The notes beneath the pieces were generated by a model, which ran no database searches, was not told where the DNA came from, and worked only from the letters and a program-made list of their open reading frames with translations. A program made the position numbers and the translations under genes. From Anaerolineales bacterium (lineage in GTDB: Bacteria; Chloroflexota; Anaerolineae; Aggregatilineales; UBA2796): a DNA stretch of 64,000 nt. Positions 16,158 to 25,907 of the stretch are shown piece after piece. The stretch lies in the NCBI GenBank assembly GCA_015075625.1, contig JABTTZ010000004.1:1-64000 (forward strand). The letters run 5' to 3'. Each line of letters opens with the position of its first letter. Within the stretch, counting starts at the first letter, position 1.

Positions 16158-19100
16158 GCCCCACCTCCAAAAATGTGTCTGTTTTGCCCCAGAATAGCTG
16201 ACCAATCATCGCGGTAGCCGAAACGAATGACCCGATAACCGTAGTCTTCCATACATTCGGTCTGCTGCTGGTCACGCCCCTGGCGCTGCGGATAGTCGTG
16301 ATACGAACCATCCACATAGATTGCTGCATACACACCACCCGTGTTGTAAATAAAATCGGGGCGAGTCTGGCAGTCCTCCATATAGACCTGTGACGAATCC
16401 GGCAGGCGCAGCCCATGCTCGTGCAGGCTCAACAGCCACTCCCGTTCCAAATCGGACTCGCATAGGTTGAGCAATGTTTCCAGATGTGAATCCCGTGTCG
16501 AACCGCTTGGGCTGATCCGCACTTCGGCACAAGCGAACATGCCCAACACCTCGCGGATGGACTGCCGATCCAGAATGGGATGCTCACGCTGATTACCGTA
16601 ACTCAGCAGGCAGTCATAACATGCCGCCTCACAGTCCTCTCGTGCGCGTGGGGCATGGCGTAAATCCTCGCCGGTAGCAGGGTCGAAGTGACAGAGCCGC
16701 AGCGCTTCGCGGGCGACGAGTGCCAGTGTAGCAGGATCATCCACCAACTGATGCAGTACCCCCGCACCACCTTCCGCCGCCTCATAGAACAGCAGCATCT
16801 GTCGATTGTCCCGATCCGGCAGCGGTTCCGCCGCCAGTTCATTGTCTTCAAGCTGGAACACGGTTTCAATGGCTCGTTTGAGCGCCGCTTGTAAAGAAGC
16901 CATCTCCTCAATTTTCAGCCCGATCCGCGGCTCAAACAGCAGACAGTTGCGATTATCCTCAACATACGGAATGACCCGCCGCGTGCGTTCCGACATGGGA
17001 TCATCCGGATCATCCTCATTTTGTTCGTTGCGTCCCCAGTAACCGCGCTCAATGTCCAAAACAAAGCCATACTGCTGCTGATTCTTGCGCCGTGCCCAGC
17101 CAAGATTAATGCGCCATAAGGTAGCGGTCTGGGCGTAGGTTAACCGCGCTAAGTTGCGGTCGCCCTGGCGGACTAATGCGGTGCGAATGTCTGGCACACC
17201 GTCACGTTCGCTGAAACGCACACCGGTACGAATCTCGTAACCCAACCGCAGCCGATCCTCTTCATCGGCGTTGATGCGGTCACGACGGCGGGTGACGACA
17301 TTTTGCAGGCGCAGCAGCGCTTGCAGCGGCGGGTCGAGCGGCATCCCGCAGCGTTGGCATAGATCATAATTGATGCCGGACTTCACCGGATGCACATAAC
17401 CACAGTGGTTGCACTGTTTGATCTGTGTCGTGAGCGGGCCATCCTCATCTTCCGTCACCGGCATAATGACCTGATTGATGAGATAGCGTGACCCCTCATG
17501 ATAGATGATGGCACGGGGTCCAAATTCTGAAATCGCCAGGAAGCGTGGACGTGACAGGAAGTTATCCCGTTGATGGGCCCGCCGTGCCGGGATAAACGCC
17601 GACAACGGCAAACGCGGGAAACTGTATCCTGGTAGAAAGCCCTCAGTGGCAAAGTAGCGGTAGCTGTAGAAATCTGACTGCGCCAGGCTGCTCACCTCGG
17701 TCAGCAGATCAATCTGCGAGAGCGCCTCCCGCCGCAGCCGTTCCGCCTGACGCTTGTCGGCCTGCTGGCGGGTCGGGTCACGGCGGATGTCCTCTTGTAC
17801 TTTGACCTGTTTGAGCGCTGACCAGTACAAACCCCGCCAGCGTTTGCAGGTGGCATCAAAGGCCTGGACGATGTTCTGCATCGTGACTTCCAGCAGTCCA
17901 TCGGGATCAACTACATCCGGGATGGTCTTCAGTACCCGTTCTGCCCGCTGGCGGGCAGCTTGCCGCGCCGTGACTGACTCCGCCTGCTGGCGAATCTCCG
18001 GCAGCAATTCCAGCGGTGGCGGATCGCCGTTCATGTCGAGGATTTCCTTGAGGGTGTCTTTGAGGTCAATGCCCGTTTCTGCCAGCCAGATGGCATGAAT
18101 ATGCGCTCGCAAGAGTTCTTCGTTGCTCAAATCCAGACGCGGCGGCGTGACGGCTCCCGCCACCATGCGCTCCGGGCGTTTGAAGAAATACTGGTCATGC
18201 GGGCTGCCCCCGGAACAGTAAGTAAAGACCAGTGCGGGCTGTCCGCTGCGCCCGGCACGTCCACTGCGTTGAGCATAATTGGCGGGTGTTGGCGGCACAT
18301 TCCGCATGTTGACCACATTGAGTTCGGCAATATCCACCCCCAGTTCCATCGTGGGTGAGCAGTACAAAATGGGTAATTCACCACTACGGAACTGCTGTTC
18401 GCGTTTTTCGCGCTCCTCGTAGGGGACTTGTGCCGTATGTTCATGTGCTTCCAGCCCGACCAGCGATTGGGCGATGCTTCGGTAGAAATCCACGAAGAAG
18501 GCATTGGGTCGTCCGCCTTCCTGCGATTCATTGGGAACACGAATCGGGTCATGAAAGGCGCGTTCCCCTGTCCCGGCATACCAGCGCATCGCTGATGCGA
18601 CCAGTTGATAACCGGGCACATCGTCCTCATCTTTCGGCGTGCGGGTGATTTCAACCAGCCCGGCGACACGCAGCCCTTCCAGCAGTTGGCGAATGATGCT
18701 GCCGGTTTCATTCAGTCCAAGTTTCCCATGAGTGCGGGCATCATACTCAACCAACGTTCCTGGACGGCGTAGATAGATACCAAAGCCACCGCGTGCCGAA
18801 ACATAGGTGTAGTTGCCACGTCCATCGTCCCCACCGGATGAGCGCGGGATCAGGGTTGAAGCATATTCCATGCGCTCGTCTTCGTCTATCGCCCAGGGAT
18901 CGACCAATCGTTGGCTGCTCAACTGCTGGATGCGTTCCTGATAGCCGCTGTCGAGATAATCGACTTTGATTGCCAGTTCACGCCGCATATAATCCAGCAG
19001 CGTTTTGGCGATGGTCATGCGCGTTCGCGGGGATGCCGTCACCAGCGCTGGATGTCCTCCCGCCCAGACATCCTCTGCCGCGCAGACGGCATCCAGATCG

Positions 19101-21319
19101 GCATAGCCAATCTCCAGCAGACCACACTGTTCCAGATTGGGCAGTGCGATACGCCAACCCCGGCGCAAATCGCGGTAAATGCGATAACCCAGTACCTGCC
19201 GCAGCGCCCGCTGTGTCTCCTGCAATGCCTGAAAGCGCACACTAGGATCGCTGGCATACAGTTCGAGGGGCAGATTTAGTGCCTCAAAGACTTTCTCAGC
19301 GATCAATTCATGCGTCAGTCCGGCATTGCCTGCCTGTTCGACGGCCCGATAAATCGCCCCGCGCAGCAGGCTGACTTCGATGAAATCATTGAAGTGTCCG
19401 GCTTGCAGGGAAGCATCCTGCCGATTATCCGTGAAACTCAACAATTTCTGCGCGTGTTGGGGTAGGTCACTCGTTTTCAAGGAACGTATCGCTGACAGGC
19501 TGAGCAGGGTGGTCGCGCTGCTGCGCCCCTCGGAACTCAGCGTTGCCAGCTTACCAAAGTCGCTCTGACGGGCGGCATACGATACCCCGCAGTTGAGGCA
19601 GAACATGAAGGGCGATGAGATGTAGACGCATTCCTGCCCCTGTGCATCTTCTTCCCCTGATGGGAAAACACGCACACGTTTCGGCAGTTTTTCTTTGCGG
19701 TGCGACCGGATACGTCGCACGCCGTTGCGCTCTTCCAACCAGTCATCCGGGAGGCGCTCACTGTCAATGAGATCGTCATCATCCGGCCATGCTCTGGTTG
19801 GATCTGATGTTAAGTACAGATAGCCCGCTTCACTTCCGTCGTCCGGCAGCCGGTCACTGAATTCGCGCGGCATCACCCGCCGCCGCTCACCATCCTCATT
19901 CGTCGTCATCCGTACCGTGTAATACTCCTGCCCACATTCGCGGCAGAAACACAGCGGGAACAACACCTTATCACGTTCACCGGGGACGAAGCGCTGCCCA
20001 TTGAGGGTGATATGGCGCACATCCTCCGGTTCAATCGTTGTGTAGACGGTATCGCCGGGACTGATGAACTGATGCAGGCGGAAGGCAAAGGGGGCAAAAC
20101 CGGTGCCCGGGTTGGGTTCACATTCATAGCCTGCTAGCAGCCATTTTTTGATGACTATTTCGCAGGTTGCTTCATCCATACCTGTGAGGTCGGCAAGTTC
20201 ACGAGCAGCATCCCATATGCTGCGTGGTTCCTGCCGGGCTAAGCGACCTTCTTTTTCGCGCAAGCCGAAGGTGCTTTCAATCCATGCCGAGAGTGGATGG
20301 GCGACGAATTCAGCATACCCAGTGGGCGCAACCAGACGATCAGCCTGTGCCACCGCCTGCCGCAGTACCTCCAGATCGGTATTGCCTGATGTTGCTCGGC
20401 GCAGGGTTTCACCAATCACATACTCAGATTGGACGGTTGCGCCGAAAATCTGGGTGCCGACCTCCGCCACTTGCACCCGTTGTTCGCTATAGCTGCCTTC
20501 GCCTGCCAACGTTGCCGATGTACCCACAACCAGCAGACCTTGTTCGGGTGTTGCCAGCCGATCTCGCACGCGCCGCACCAGCAGCGCTACGTCCGCGCCC
20601 TGCCGTCCACGATAGGTGTGGAGTTCATCCAGCACGAGAAAGCGCAGCCCCTTCGCCCGTTCGATGAGCTGACGCTCACGGGGGCGGGTCATAATGAGTT
20701 CGAGCATGACATAATTGGTCAGCAGGATGTCTGGCGGGTGGGTCATGATCTGGCGGCGCTCATCCTCGCTTTCCTGTCCGGTGTAGCGAGCAAAGGTCAC
20801 GGGAGTCTGCCCTTGCGGGTAGCCTTCATTCAGGAACTTATGCAGTTCTCCTGCCTGGCTGTTCGCCAGCGCATTCATCGGGTAAACAATAATCGCCTGA
20901 ATGCCCTTGCCGCTCCCTCGCTTCAGCACATGATCCACAATCGGCACGATGTACGCCAGGCTTTTGCCCGAACCTGTACCCGTCGTCAGGATATAATGGT
21001 GTCCCTCGCGGGCGATCTCAATCGCCTCGCGCTGGTGATGGTGAAGATGTAGTGTTTGACCGCCTGATTGTTTGTTCTTCAGGAAGATACGATTACATTC
21101 AGGGTGCAGCACACCCTCTGCGACCAGTTTCTGCACGGTGCCGCCGCTGGCAAAACTGGGGTTGAGTTGGATGAGGGGATTGGGCCAAAAGACACCCTCA
21201 TTGAGGCTTTGGCACACATCATCATAAATACGTTGATCGCGGATTTGAATAAAACTGCTGGCGTAATCAGCATAATCTTTGGTCAAGCGATCCCGCAGCG
21301 CAAATACATCCATCATCAC
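16154..21319 (-). CDS. Giant DEAD/DEAH helicase with DUF1998-type region and C-terminal nuclease-like domain (DrmA-DrmB fusion / DruE-like)
   Basis: 1721 residues. Lobe 1: TTGTGSGKS (about 112-120), DELH (about 231-234), GTSATLAG. Lobe 2: motif VI QRSGRAGRSGQPALVFTYC at about 1020. Zinc-type cysteine pairs occur in CFCRECGQ, FCLNCG and CNHCGYVHP/CQRCG. The DUF1998-type part (about 1490-1620) has FYEAAEGGAGVLHQL and CEAACYDCLLSYGNQREHP. The last 80 residues (RPDFIYN, AAIYVDGSYHDYP, YGYRVIRFGYRDDW) match the layout of a DUF559/Vsr-like endonuclease fold. In DISARM the helicase (DrmA) and DUF1998 (DrmB) are separate proteins; here they are one chain. Druantia DruE is also a very large DUF1998 helicase. 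First gene of the operon. Assignment to either system is inference. Confidence 0.85.
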   Translation of the reverse strand: MMMDVFALRDRLTKDYADYASSFIQIRDQRIYDDVCQSLNEGVFWPNPLIQLNPSFASGGTVQKLVAEGVLHPECNRIFLKNKQSGGQTLHLHHHQREAIEIAREGHHYILTTGTGSGKSLAYIVPIVDHVLKRGSGKGIQAIIVYPMNALANSQAGELHKFLNEGYPQGQTPVTFARYTGQESEDERRQIMTHPPDILLTNYVMLELIMTRPRERQLIERAKGLRFLVLDELHTYRGRQGADVALLVRRVRDRLATPEQGLLVVGTSATLAGEGSYSEQRVQVAEVGTQIFGATVQSEYVIGETLRRATSGNTDLEVLRQAVAQADRLVAPTGYAEFVAHPLSAWIESTFGLREKEGRLARQEPRSIWDAARELADLTGMDEATCEIVIKKWLLAGYECEPNPGTGFAPFAFRLHQFISPGDTVYTTIEPEDVRHITLNGQRFVPGERDKVLFPLCFCRECGQEYYTVRMTTNEDGERRRVMPREFSDRLPDDGSEAGYLYLTSDPTRAWPDDDDLIDSERLPDDWLEERNGVRRIRSHRKEKLPKRVRVFPSGEEDAQGQECVYISSPFMFCLNCGVSYAARQSDFGKLATLSSEGRSSATTLLSLSAIRSLKTSDLPQHAQKLLSFTDNRQDASLQAGHFNDFIEVSLLRGAIYRAVEQAGNAGLTHELIAEKVFEALNLPLELYASDPSVRFQALQETQRALRQVLGYRIYRDLRRGWRIALPNLEQCGLLEIGYADLDAVCAAEDVWAGGHPALVTASPRTRMTIAKTLLDYMRRELAIKVDYLDSGYQERIQQLSSQRLVDPWAIDEDERMEYASTLIPRSSGGDDGRGNYTYVSARGGFGIYLRRPGTLVEYDARTHGKLGLNETGSIIRQLLEGLRVAGLVEITRTPKDEDDVPGYQLVASAMRWYAGTGERAFHDPIRVPNESQEGGRPNAFFVDFYRSIAQSLVGLEAHEHTAQVPYEEREKREQQFRSGELPILYCSPTMELGVDIAELNVVNMRNVPPTPANYAQRSGRAGRSGQPALVFTYCSGGSPHDQYFFKRPERMVAGAVTPPRLDLSNEELLRAHIHAIWLAETGIDLKDTLKEILDMNGDPPPLELLPEIRQQAESVTARQAARQRAERVLKTIPDVVDPDGLLEVTMQNIVQAFDATCKRWRGLYWSALKQVKVQEDIRRDPTRQQADKRQAERLRREALSQIDLLTEVSSLAQSDFYSYRYFATEGFLPGYSFPRLPLSAFIPARRAHQRDNFLSRPRFLAISEFGPRAIIYHEGSRYLINQVIMPVTEDEDGPLTTQIKQCNHCGYVHPVKSGINYDLCQRCGMPLDPPLQALLRLQNVVTRRRDRINADEEDRLRLGYEIRTGVRFSERDGVPDIRTALVRQGDRNLARLTYAQTATLWRINLGWARRKNQQQYGFVLDIERGYWGRNEQNEDDPDDPMSERTRRVIPYVEDNRNCLLFEPRIGLKIEEMASLQAALKRAIETVFQLEDNELAAEPLPDRDNRQMLLFYEAAEGGAGVLHQLVDDPATLALVAREALRLCHFDPATGEDLRHAPRAREDCEAACYDCLLSYGNQREHPILDRQSIREVLGMFACAEVRISPSGSTRDSHLETLLNLCESDLEREWLLSLHEHGLRLPDSSQVYMEDCQTRPDFIYNTGGVYAAIYVDGSYHDYPQRQGRDQQQTECMEDYGYRVIRFGYRDDWSAILGQNRHIFGGGA

Positions 21320-21403
21320 TATCCTTCAATAAGTGCTGTCGCGCCCGAAAATGGTTGGATGGTCTGGACGCAGTGTTTTTGAGTTAGGAACAATATTATT
21401 TTG

Positions 21404-21433
21404 ACACACTTCCCTTCAATTGACCCGTAACAT
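21404..21433. repeat. Possible outer inverted repeat around the decayed IS
   Basis: CACTTCCCTTCAATTGACCCGTAACAT here is roughly mirrored beyond the right end at 22683-22722 (TTTTACGGGT, then CAATTTCAAGGGAAG), with a 12-base insertion between the blocks. It may be the ends of an older element enclosing the insertion sequence. Confidence 0.3.
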
Positions 21434-21515
21434 CACAGGTTTGATCTGCTTGACGAAAGCAGATGACGTTGAATTGGATGAGTGATGATGTGTCATTTGT
21501 TCTGATAATCCTATT

Positions 21516-21722
21516 TAGGACTTTCGCTTGCAAGGCAAATTGCTGATATTGTAGAAGCATGATGAGCAAACGCCAATACATTGAGTACCTGATAAGTACA
21601 CCTGGCAACTGTACATGCGTAGGACTTTCGCTTGCAAGGCAAATTGCTGATATTGTAGAAGCACGATAAGCAAACGCCAATACATTGAGTACCTGATAAG
21701 TACACCTGGCAACTATACATGC
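21516..21722. repeat. Tandem duplication of the IS left end (two ~104-bp units)
   Basis: Units at 21516-21619 and 21620-21722 differ at only a few bases. Each unit carries the terminal repeat plus the first ~20 codons of the transposase (MSKRQYIEYLISTPGN in unit 1). In unit 2 the start codon is changed from ATG to ACG. Confidence 0.9.
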
Positions 21723-22660
21723 AGTAATCTGGCTGAACATCTGGAAGCGATGAGCCATGATGCTGTCAGTGATTATTGGCAAAGAGATGGCTGACTGCCC
21801 GACATTTGTGGGATTTGGTCGGGGCTTTGTTGAAGGACAGTGAAAGGGCTTAGTTGATCGTCGATGATAGCGTGCAGAATAAGCAGTATTGGCGCAAGAT
21901 AGAGTTAGTGAAAAGCAATATAGTGGCGCAGAACATGGTCTAGTGCGTGGTATCGGCGTCGTGGATCTCGTGCATAGCGATGGTGCGACTTTTACCCGAT
22001 TGATTACCGCATCTATGCTCCTGAAGCGGATGGCAAGACCAAAACGATCACTTCCGTGAAATGGTCTTAAATGCCCTGATGGACAAGGGTATCCACGCCA
22101 AGACCCTACTGTTTGATAGCTGGTACGCCTTCGTGGATAATTTGAAGTTGATTCATCGCGCTGGTCGTTACTTTGTGACCACGCTCAAAGCCAATCGTAT
22201 GGTGAGTTTGAGTAAAGCGAGCGGCTCTATTCATTTGGAGGCGATTGAATGGACAAGCGACGCCGTAGAGCATGGTCTGTCGGTTAAGCTGAAGGAAGTT
22301 CCCTTTTATGTGCAGTTATTCAAGCTGGTTGCCCCAAACGGTGACATTGAATGGGTGATTACAAACCAGCCCCCAGGCACTTTCTCCAAGTCCGACATTC
22401 AAGACGCGAATGCCGTGCGTTGGCAGATTGAGCAACTGCATCGGGAACTCAAACCATTGACCGGGAGTGAAAAGTGCGAGTGCCGCAAAGCGCGTTCACA
22501 ACGCAACCATCTGGCTTGTTGTTATCACGCTTGGCTCTCGCTGAAAGTTAAGGCTCACCAATTAGGCAAGAGCCTTTACGAGGCGCAGCGAGATTTATTC
22601 CGCGACTATTTGCGGGCAGAGTTACGCTCACCACGCATTTCTGCCTTTGGCATCAACTAA
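21663..22660 (+). pseudogene. Transposase, degenerate (IS701/IS4-like DDE)
   Basis: Starting at the second repeat unit the frame reads SKRQYIEYLISTPGNYTCSN then LAEHLEAMSHDAVSDYWQRD, hits a TGA near 21793, and resumes in other frames (LIVDDSV, QYSGAEHGLVRGIGVVDLVH, YAPEADGKTKN). From 22061 a 199-residue intact frame covers the rest: LLFDSWYAFVDNLKLIHRAG with a DDE-type Asp, FVTTLKANRMVSL, VRWQIEQLHRELKPLTG with the catalytic Glu region, and KARSQRNHLACCYHAWLSLK. Several shifts and stops plus the lost start make it non-functional. Confidence 0.85.
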
Positions 22661-22751
22661 AGCGAAAGTCCTAAGTGTGTCATTTTACGGGTTACACCGT
22701 GCATCAATTTCAAGGGAAGAACCCAGACTGAATTCCTGTCGTTCTTTTTCA

Positions 22752-22796
22752 ATTGCGTAAGTCCTGACTTGTCTGGTTCAACTGCATAACTTCTAA
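22752..22796. repeat. Remnant of the MITE-like repeat ends
   Basis: TGCGTAAGTCCT and GGTTCAACTGCATAACTTC lie close together, matching the two ends of the ~140-bp MITE-like family (see 29876, 44842, 61417) with the centre deleted. Confidence 0.4.
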
Positions 22797-22832
22797 TCTG
22801 TTCTTTTGATAGTCAATTTTGTTGTTTAGGAA

Positions 22833-23875
22833 ATGAATATGGAATACCGTTTTCTGGGTCGCACAGGGGTGAAAGTTAGCCCGCTGTGCTTGGGTACTAT
22901 GAATTTTGGGGGGCGCACGGACGAGAAAGAAGCCGCTGCCATTATAAACCATGCTATTGAGAGTGGGATCAATTTCATCGATACGGCGAACGTCTACGGT
23001 CACGATCCAGTCAACTTTGAGTTTGGACGCGGGCGCAGTGAAGAAATCATTGGGCGCGCGTTGAAACAAAATGGCAAGCGTTCACAGATTGTGCTGGCAA
23101 CAAAGGCGCATTTCCCTATGAGCAATGACCCCAACGCACAGGGAAGCAGCCGCCGACACCTGATCGAACAGTGCGAGGCATCGCTGCAACGTCTGCAGAC
23201 CGATGTAATTGACCTCTATCAACTTCACCACCCCACGAATGACGTGCCAATCGATGAAACCCTGCGTGCTAGATGATCTAATCCATACTGGCAAAGTGTG
23301 CTACATTGGCACAAGTTCTTTTGCCGCTTGGCAGATTATGGAATCGCTGTGGGTTTCAAAAGAGTGGGGGTTTAATCGTTTTGTCTGTGAACAGCCGGTA
23401 TATAACCTGCTGAATCGGCGCGTAGAGCGTGAACTCATTCCGATGGCGCAGACCTATGGACTGGCGATCATCCCTGGTCGCCGCTGGCTGGCGGTTTGCT
23501 GACAGGCGGCTATCGGCGCGGTCAGGCAGCACCGTCCGATTCCCGGTACGACGCATTTTGGAAACAACCGAGTTATCTGACCGATGTGGTTTTGATGTGT
23601 TGGATGTGGTTGAAGCCCTAGCGAAAGAAAAGAATGTCACACCAGCACAGATTGCATTACGGTGGTGTATGGATCAACCAGGTGTCACCAGTCCGATCAT
23701 TGGTCCGCGCACGCTTGACCAGTTGAAGAACAACCTGGGTGCGCTTAGAAGGGCGCTTTCTAGCGAAGATCACAAACGGCTTGATGCGATTGCACCGCCG
23801 GGTCAGATGACCGTTCCCTTCTACGGCCATGATGGTTTCGCGTGGACGACCTGGGGACCGCATCGTTATCGATAA
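22833..23875 (+). pseudogene. Aldo/keto reductase, frameshifted
   Basis: The repaired product is a ~340-residue NADPH-dependent aldo/keto reductase. MEYRFLGRTGVKVSPLCLGT (the second ATG, at 22839, has the better AGGA spacing), the catalytic Tyr in DTANVYG, the Lys in VLATKAHF and the His in LYQLHHPTND are all in the first frame, which stops at 23274-23276. It resumes with LDDLIHTGKVCYIGTSSFAA in a second frame, ends after a lost base in CCTGGTCGCC (expected PWSPLAGGLL), and finishes with LDVVEALAKEKNVTPAQIAL and TSPIIGPRTLDQL in a third. At least three frame changes, so decay is more likely than read error alone. Confidence 0.85.
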
Positions 23876-23923
23876 GATAGAAGTCACTTAACAGATTGTT
23901 TTGATCGATAGAGGAGTTCATCC

Positions 23924-24978
23924 ATGCGGGGTTACATCACCCGGCTGGTGGTCATTAATGCTCTGATTTGTGCTGTCTTCGGCGCATTATTTACCATACC
24001 AATTGGACGGCTTGAAGTTGGACTCATCGGTGGATTATTATTCGGTGTGACAAGCGGTTTATTCATCGAACTGACCTTTCGACGTTGGAAAGACCGCTGG
24101 TTATATCATCGTCGGTTGCTGTTTCTGGTTCTATTGGAAGTGCTGCTGACTCTCTATTTGCTGCTCCCTGCCTATATCGTGTATTTCAATTTGCGTCCCG
24201 CACGACTGCCTATAACTGAGATGCCTCCCGAACTGATCAATATCGCGCAAGAGGTCGCATTGTCGACCAGCGACGGAATTACGCTGTCTGGATGGTATAT
24301 CCCGCCCCAAAATGGAGCAGTGATCATTGCTCTGCATGGGCTTGGCAGCAATCGTCTGGGTGTACTGCCTCATACCCTGATGTTGGCTGAACAGGGGTAC
24401 GGTGTTCTCATGATGGATATGCGTGCGCATGGCGCAAGCGGCGGCGAGGTATTTGCAGATGGCTGGAATTCCGCTGTCGATGTCCGTGCGATGGTGGATT
24501 ATCTCCAATCACACCCGGAAGTTGAGCATATCGGCGCATTGGGTTTATCGGCGGGAGCCATTTCGATACTTCATGCTGGTGCTGCAATCGAAGCTATTGA
24601 AGCCTTTGTTGCTGATGGCACAGGTGTTGCGGCGATAGAGGATTTACTTGATCCCCTATTCCACATCCCGCTATTGCCTGGCTCCTGGTGCCGGATTACT
24701 GGATGGGTTTTCGCTTTACAGGGTTATTCAGTGGGGTGCAGCCCTTGCCATCGCTGCGGGAACAGGTCAGGAGCATTGCGCCACGCCCAATTCTGTTTAT
24801 CGCGGGAGCGGAGTCGATGTGGGAATCGGAACTGGCTGCGAAGTATGCTCTCAGTGCAGGGGCTGCGGCGGATGTATGGGTTATCCCTGATGCGGGACAT
24901 GTAGCTGGTATTTTCACTGACCCAAACGAATATACCGTTCGTGTGCTGGCTTTTCTGGATGCTGCCCTGATAGAATGA
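23924..24978 (+). pseudogene. Membrane-anchored alpha/beta hydrolase, frameshifted
   Basis: Three N-terminal membrane segments (about residues 8-30, 35-50, 65-88) precede an alpha/beta hydrolase domain. It shows an oxyanion-loop HGLGSN, DMRAHGASGG, and a nucleophile elbow GLSAGA. Near 24685 the frame shifts by one base: the original frame runs on to 24904 as nonsense, while the true continuation (PDYWMGFRFTGLFSGVQPL, PRPILFIAGAESMWESELAA, with the acid and the His in PDAGHVAGIF) runs to 24978. A single lesion could be a sequencing error, but the neighbours are decayed too. The GAGGAG ribosome site before the ATG is good. Confidence 0.8.
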
Positions 24979-25016
24979 AGAGTATAAACAGGCGTTAAAA
25001 ATATAAAATCTACATA

Positions 25017-25607
25017 CGTGGCCCCACGCCACGCCATGGTCAAAAACTCACTTATCACGCGCTACCACCTGAAGCCTTGTGTCAGACCGTCATGCAGGGT
25101 CACTACCGTACGGATACCTACCAAGTCACCGCCCTACACCATGACTTCCCTGACCCCCTCAATGTGGTCATTTTGGTCAAAACCAATTTGCGCACAGGCC
25201 GTACCAGCCATGTCGTCCTGTTTAGCACTGACTTGACCTTATCAGCCGCCCAACTCGTCGATTACTACAACTTGCGCTTTCAAATTGAGTTCAATTTCCG
25301 CGATGCCAAACAGTATTGGGGGCTGGAAGATTTCATGAATGTCTCTCCGATTGCCCTCACGAATGCCGTCAACCTCGCCTTTTTTATGGTCAATTTCTCG
25401 ACCATGCTCTTGCTACCCCATCGTCAAGCTCAAACCGATTTTAGTGTCCTCGACTTGAAGGCTCACTATCGTATCCAACGCTATCTCGACGAAACAATTA
25501 AATGCCTTCCGACTCTGCCCACTCCTGATTTAATCTCGCTCATCAGGCAAAAACTCAGCGCACTGGGCGGCCTTCGCACTCGTCAACTTCAAAAATCCGC
25601 CGCATAA
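25017..25607 (+). pseudogene. Transposase C-terminal fragment (IS701-like)
   Basis: The frame is open from about 25017 (PTPRHGQKLTYHALPPEAL) with no start; only the last ~195 residues of a DDE transposase remain. Diagnostic segments are VILVKTNLRTGRTSHVVLFS, LVDYYNLRFQIEFNFRDAKQ (with the catalytic Glu) and YWGLEDFMNVSPIALTNAVN. Typical members have about 400 residues, so the N-terminal half with the first two Asp residues is lost. No inverted repeat was found to bound it. Confidence 0.8.
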
Positions 25608-25675
25608 TTGGCGAAGGGATTGATATAGGGAAGATAAAATTATGCAGACTATAAATAGCGAGATAGCACTAGCGA

Positions 25676-25707
25676 ACAGGGCGATCTGATCAGATCGCCC
25701 TGTTTTT
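25676..25707. terminator. Rho-independent terminator
   Basis: A perfect 28-base palindrome (ACAGGGCGATCTGA and its complement) followed by TTTT. It ends the plus-strand transposase fragment. Confidence 0.85.
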
Positions 25708-25708
25708 G

Positions 25709-25905
25709 TAGGGTCTGTTGACAGTGTAATTCCCGTAGGGACGCCATGCCTTGCGCCCACCGCTAAAGCAGCGGGCTGAAAGCAGCCACCCCTTCGGGGC
25801 TTGGAAACCTCCACCCCGTAAACACAGAGAGAATCTCTCCCCCTTTCCCTGTGTAACGGGAAAGGGGGGGACAGGGGTTCTTCTAAAAACCCCTGTGGTG
25901 TGCGG
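25709..25905. repeat. Interspersed repeat family B, copy 1
   Basis: Begins TAGGGTCTGTTGACAGTGTAA and continues with GTAGGGACGCC, AGCCACCCCTTCGGGGCTTGG, GTAAACACAGAGAG and CTCCCCCTTTCCCTGTG. The same blocks in the same order occur at 40788-41018, and in reverse at 29720-30042. Confidence 0.75.
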
Positions 25906-25907
25906 TG

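Larger units (their letters stand above)
21516..22673 (+). mobile_element. Decayed DDE insertion sequence
   Basis: The left end TAGGACTTTCGCT (present at 21516 and again at 21620) is the exact complement of the right end AGCGAAAGTCCTA at 22661-22673. Between them lies a disrupted transposase gene. No convincing target duplication flanks either possible left end. Confidence 0.75.

Noticed and set aside
21516-21722. CRISPR array
   Set aside because: Only two long, directly abutting units with transposase coding sequence; there are no spacers.
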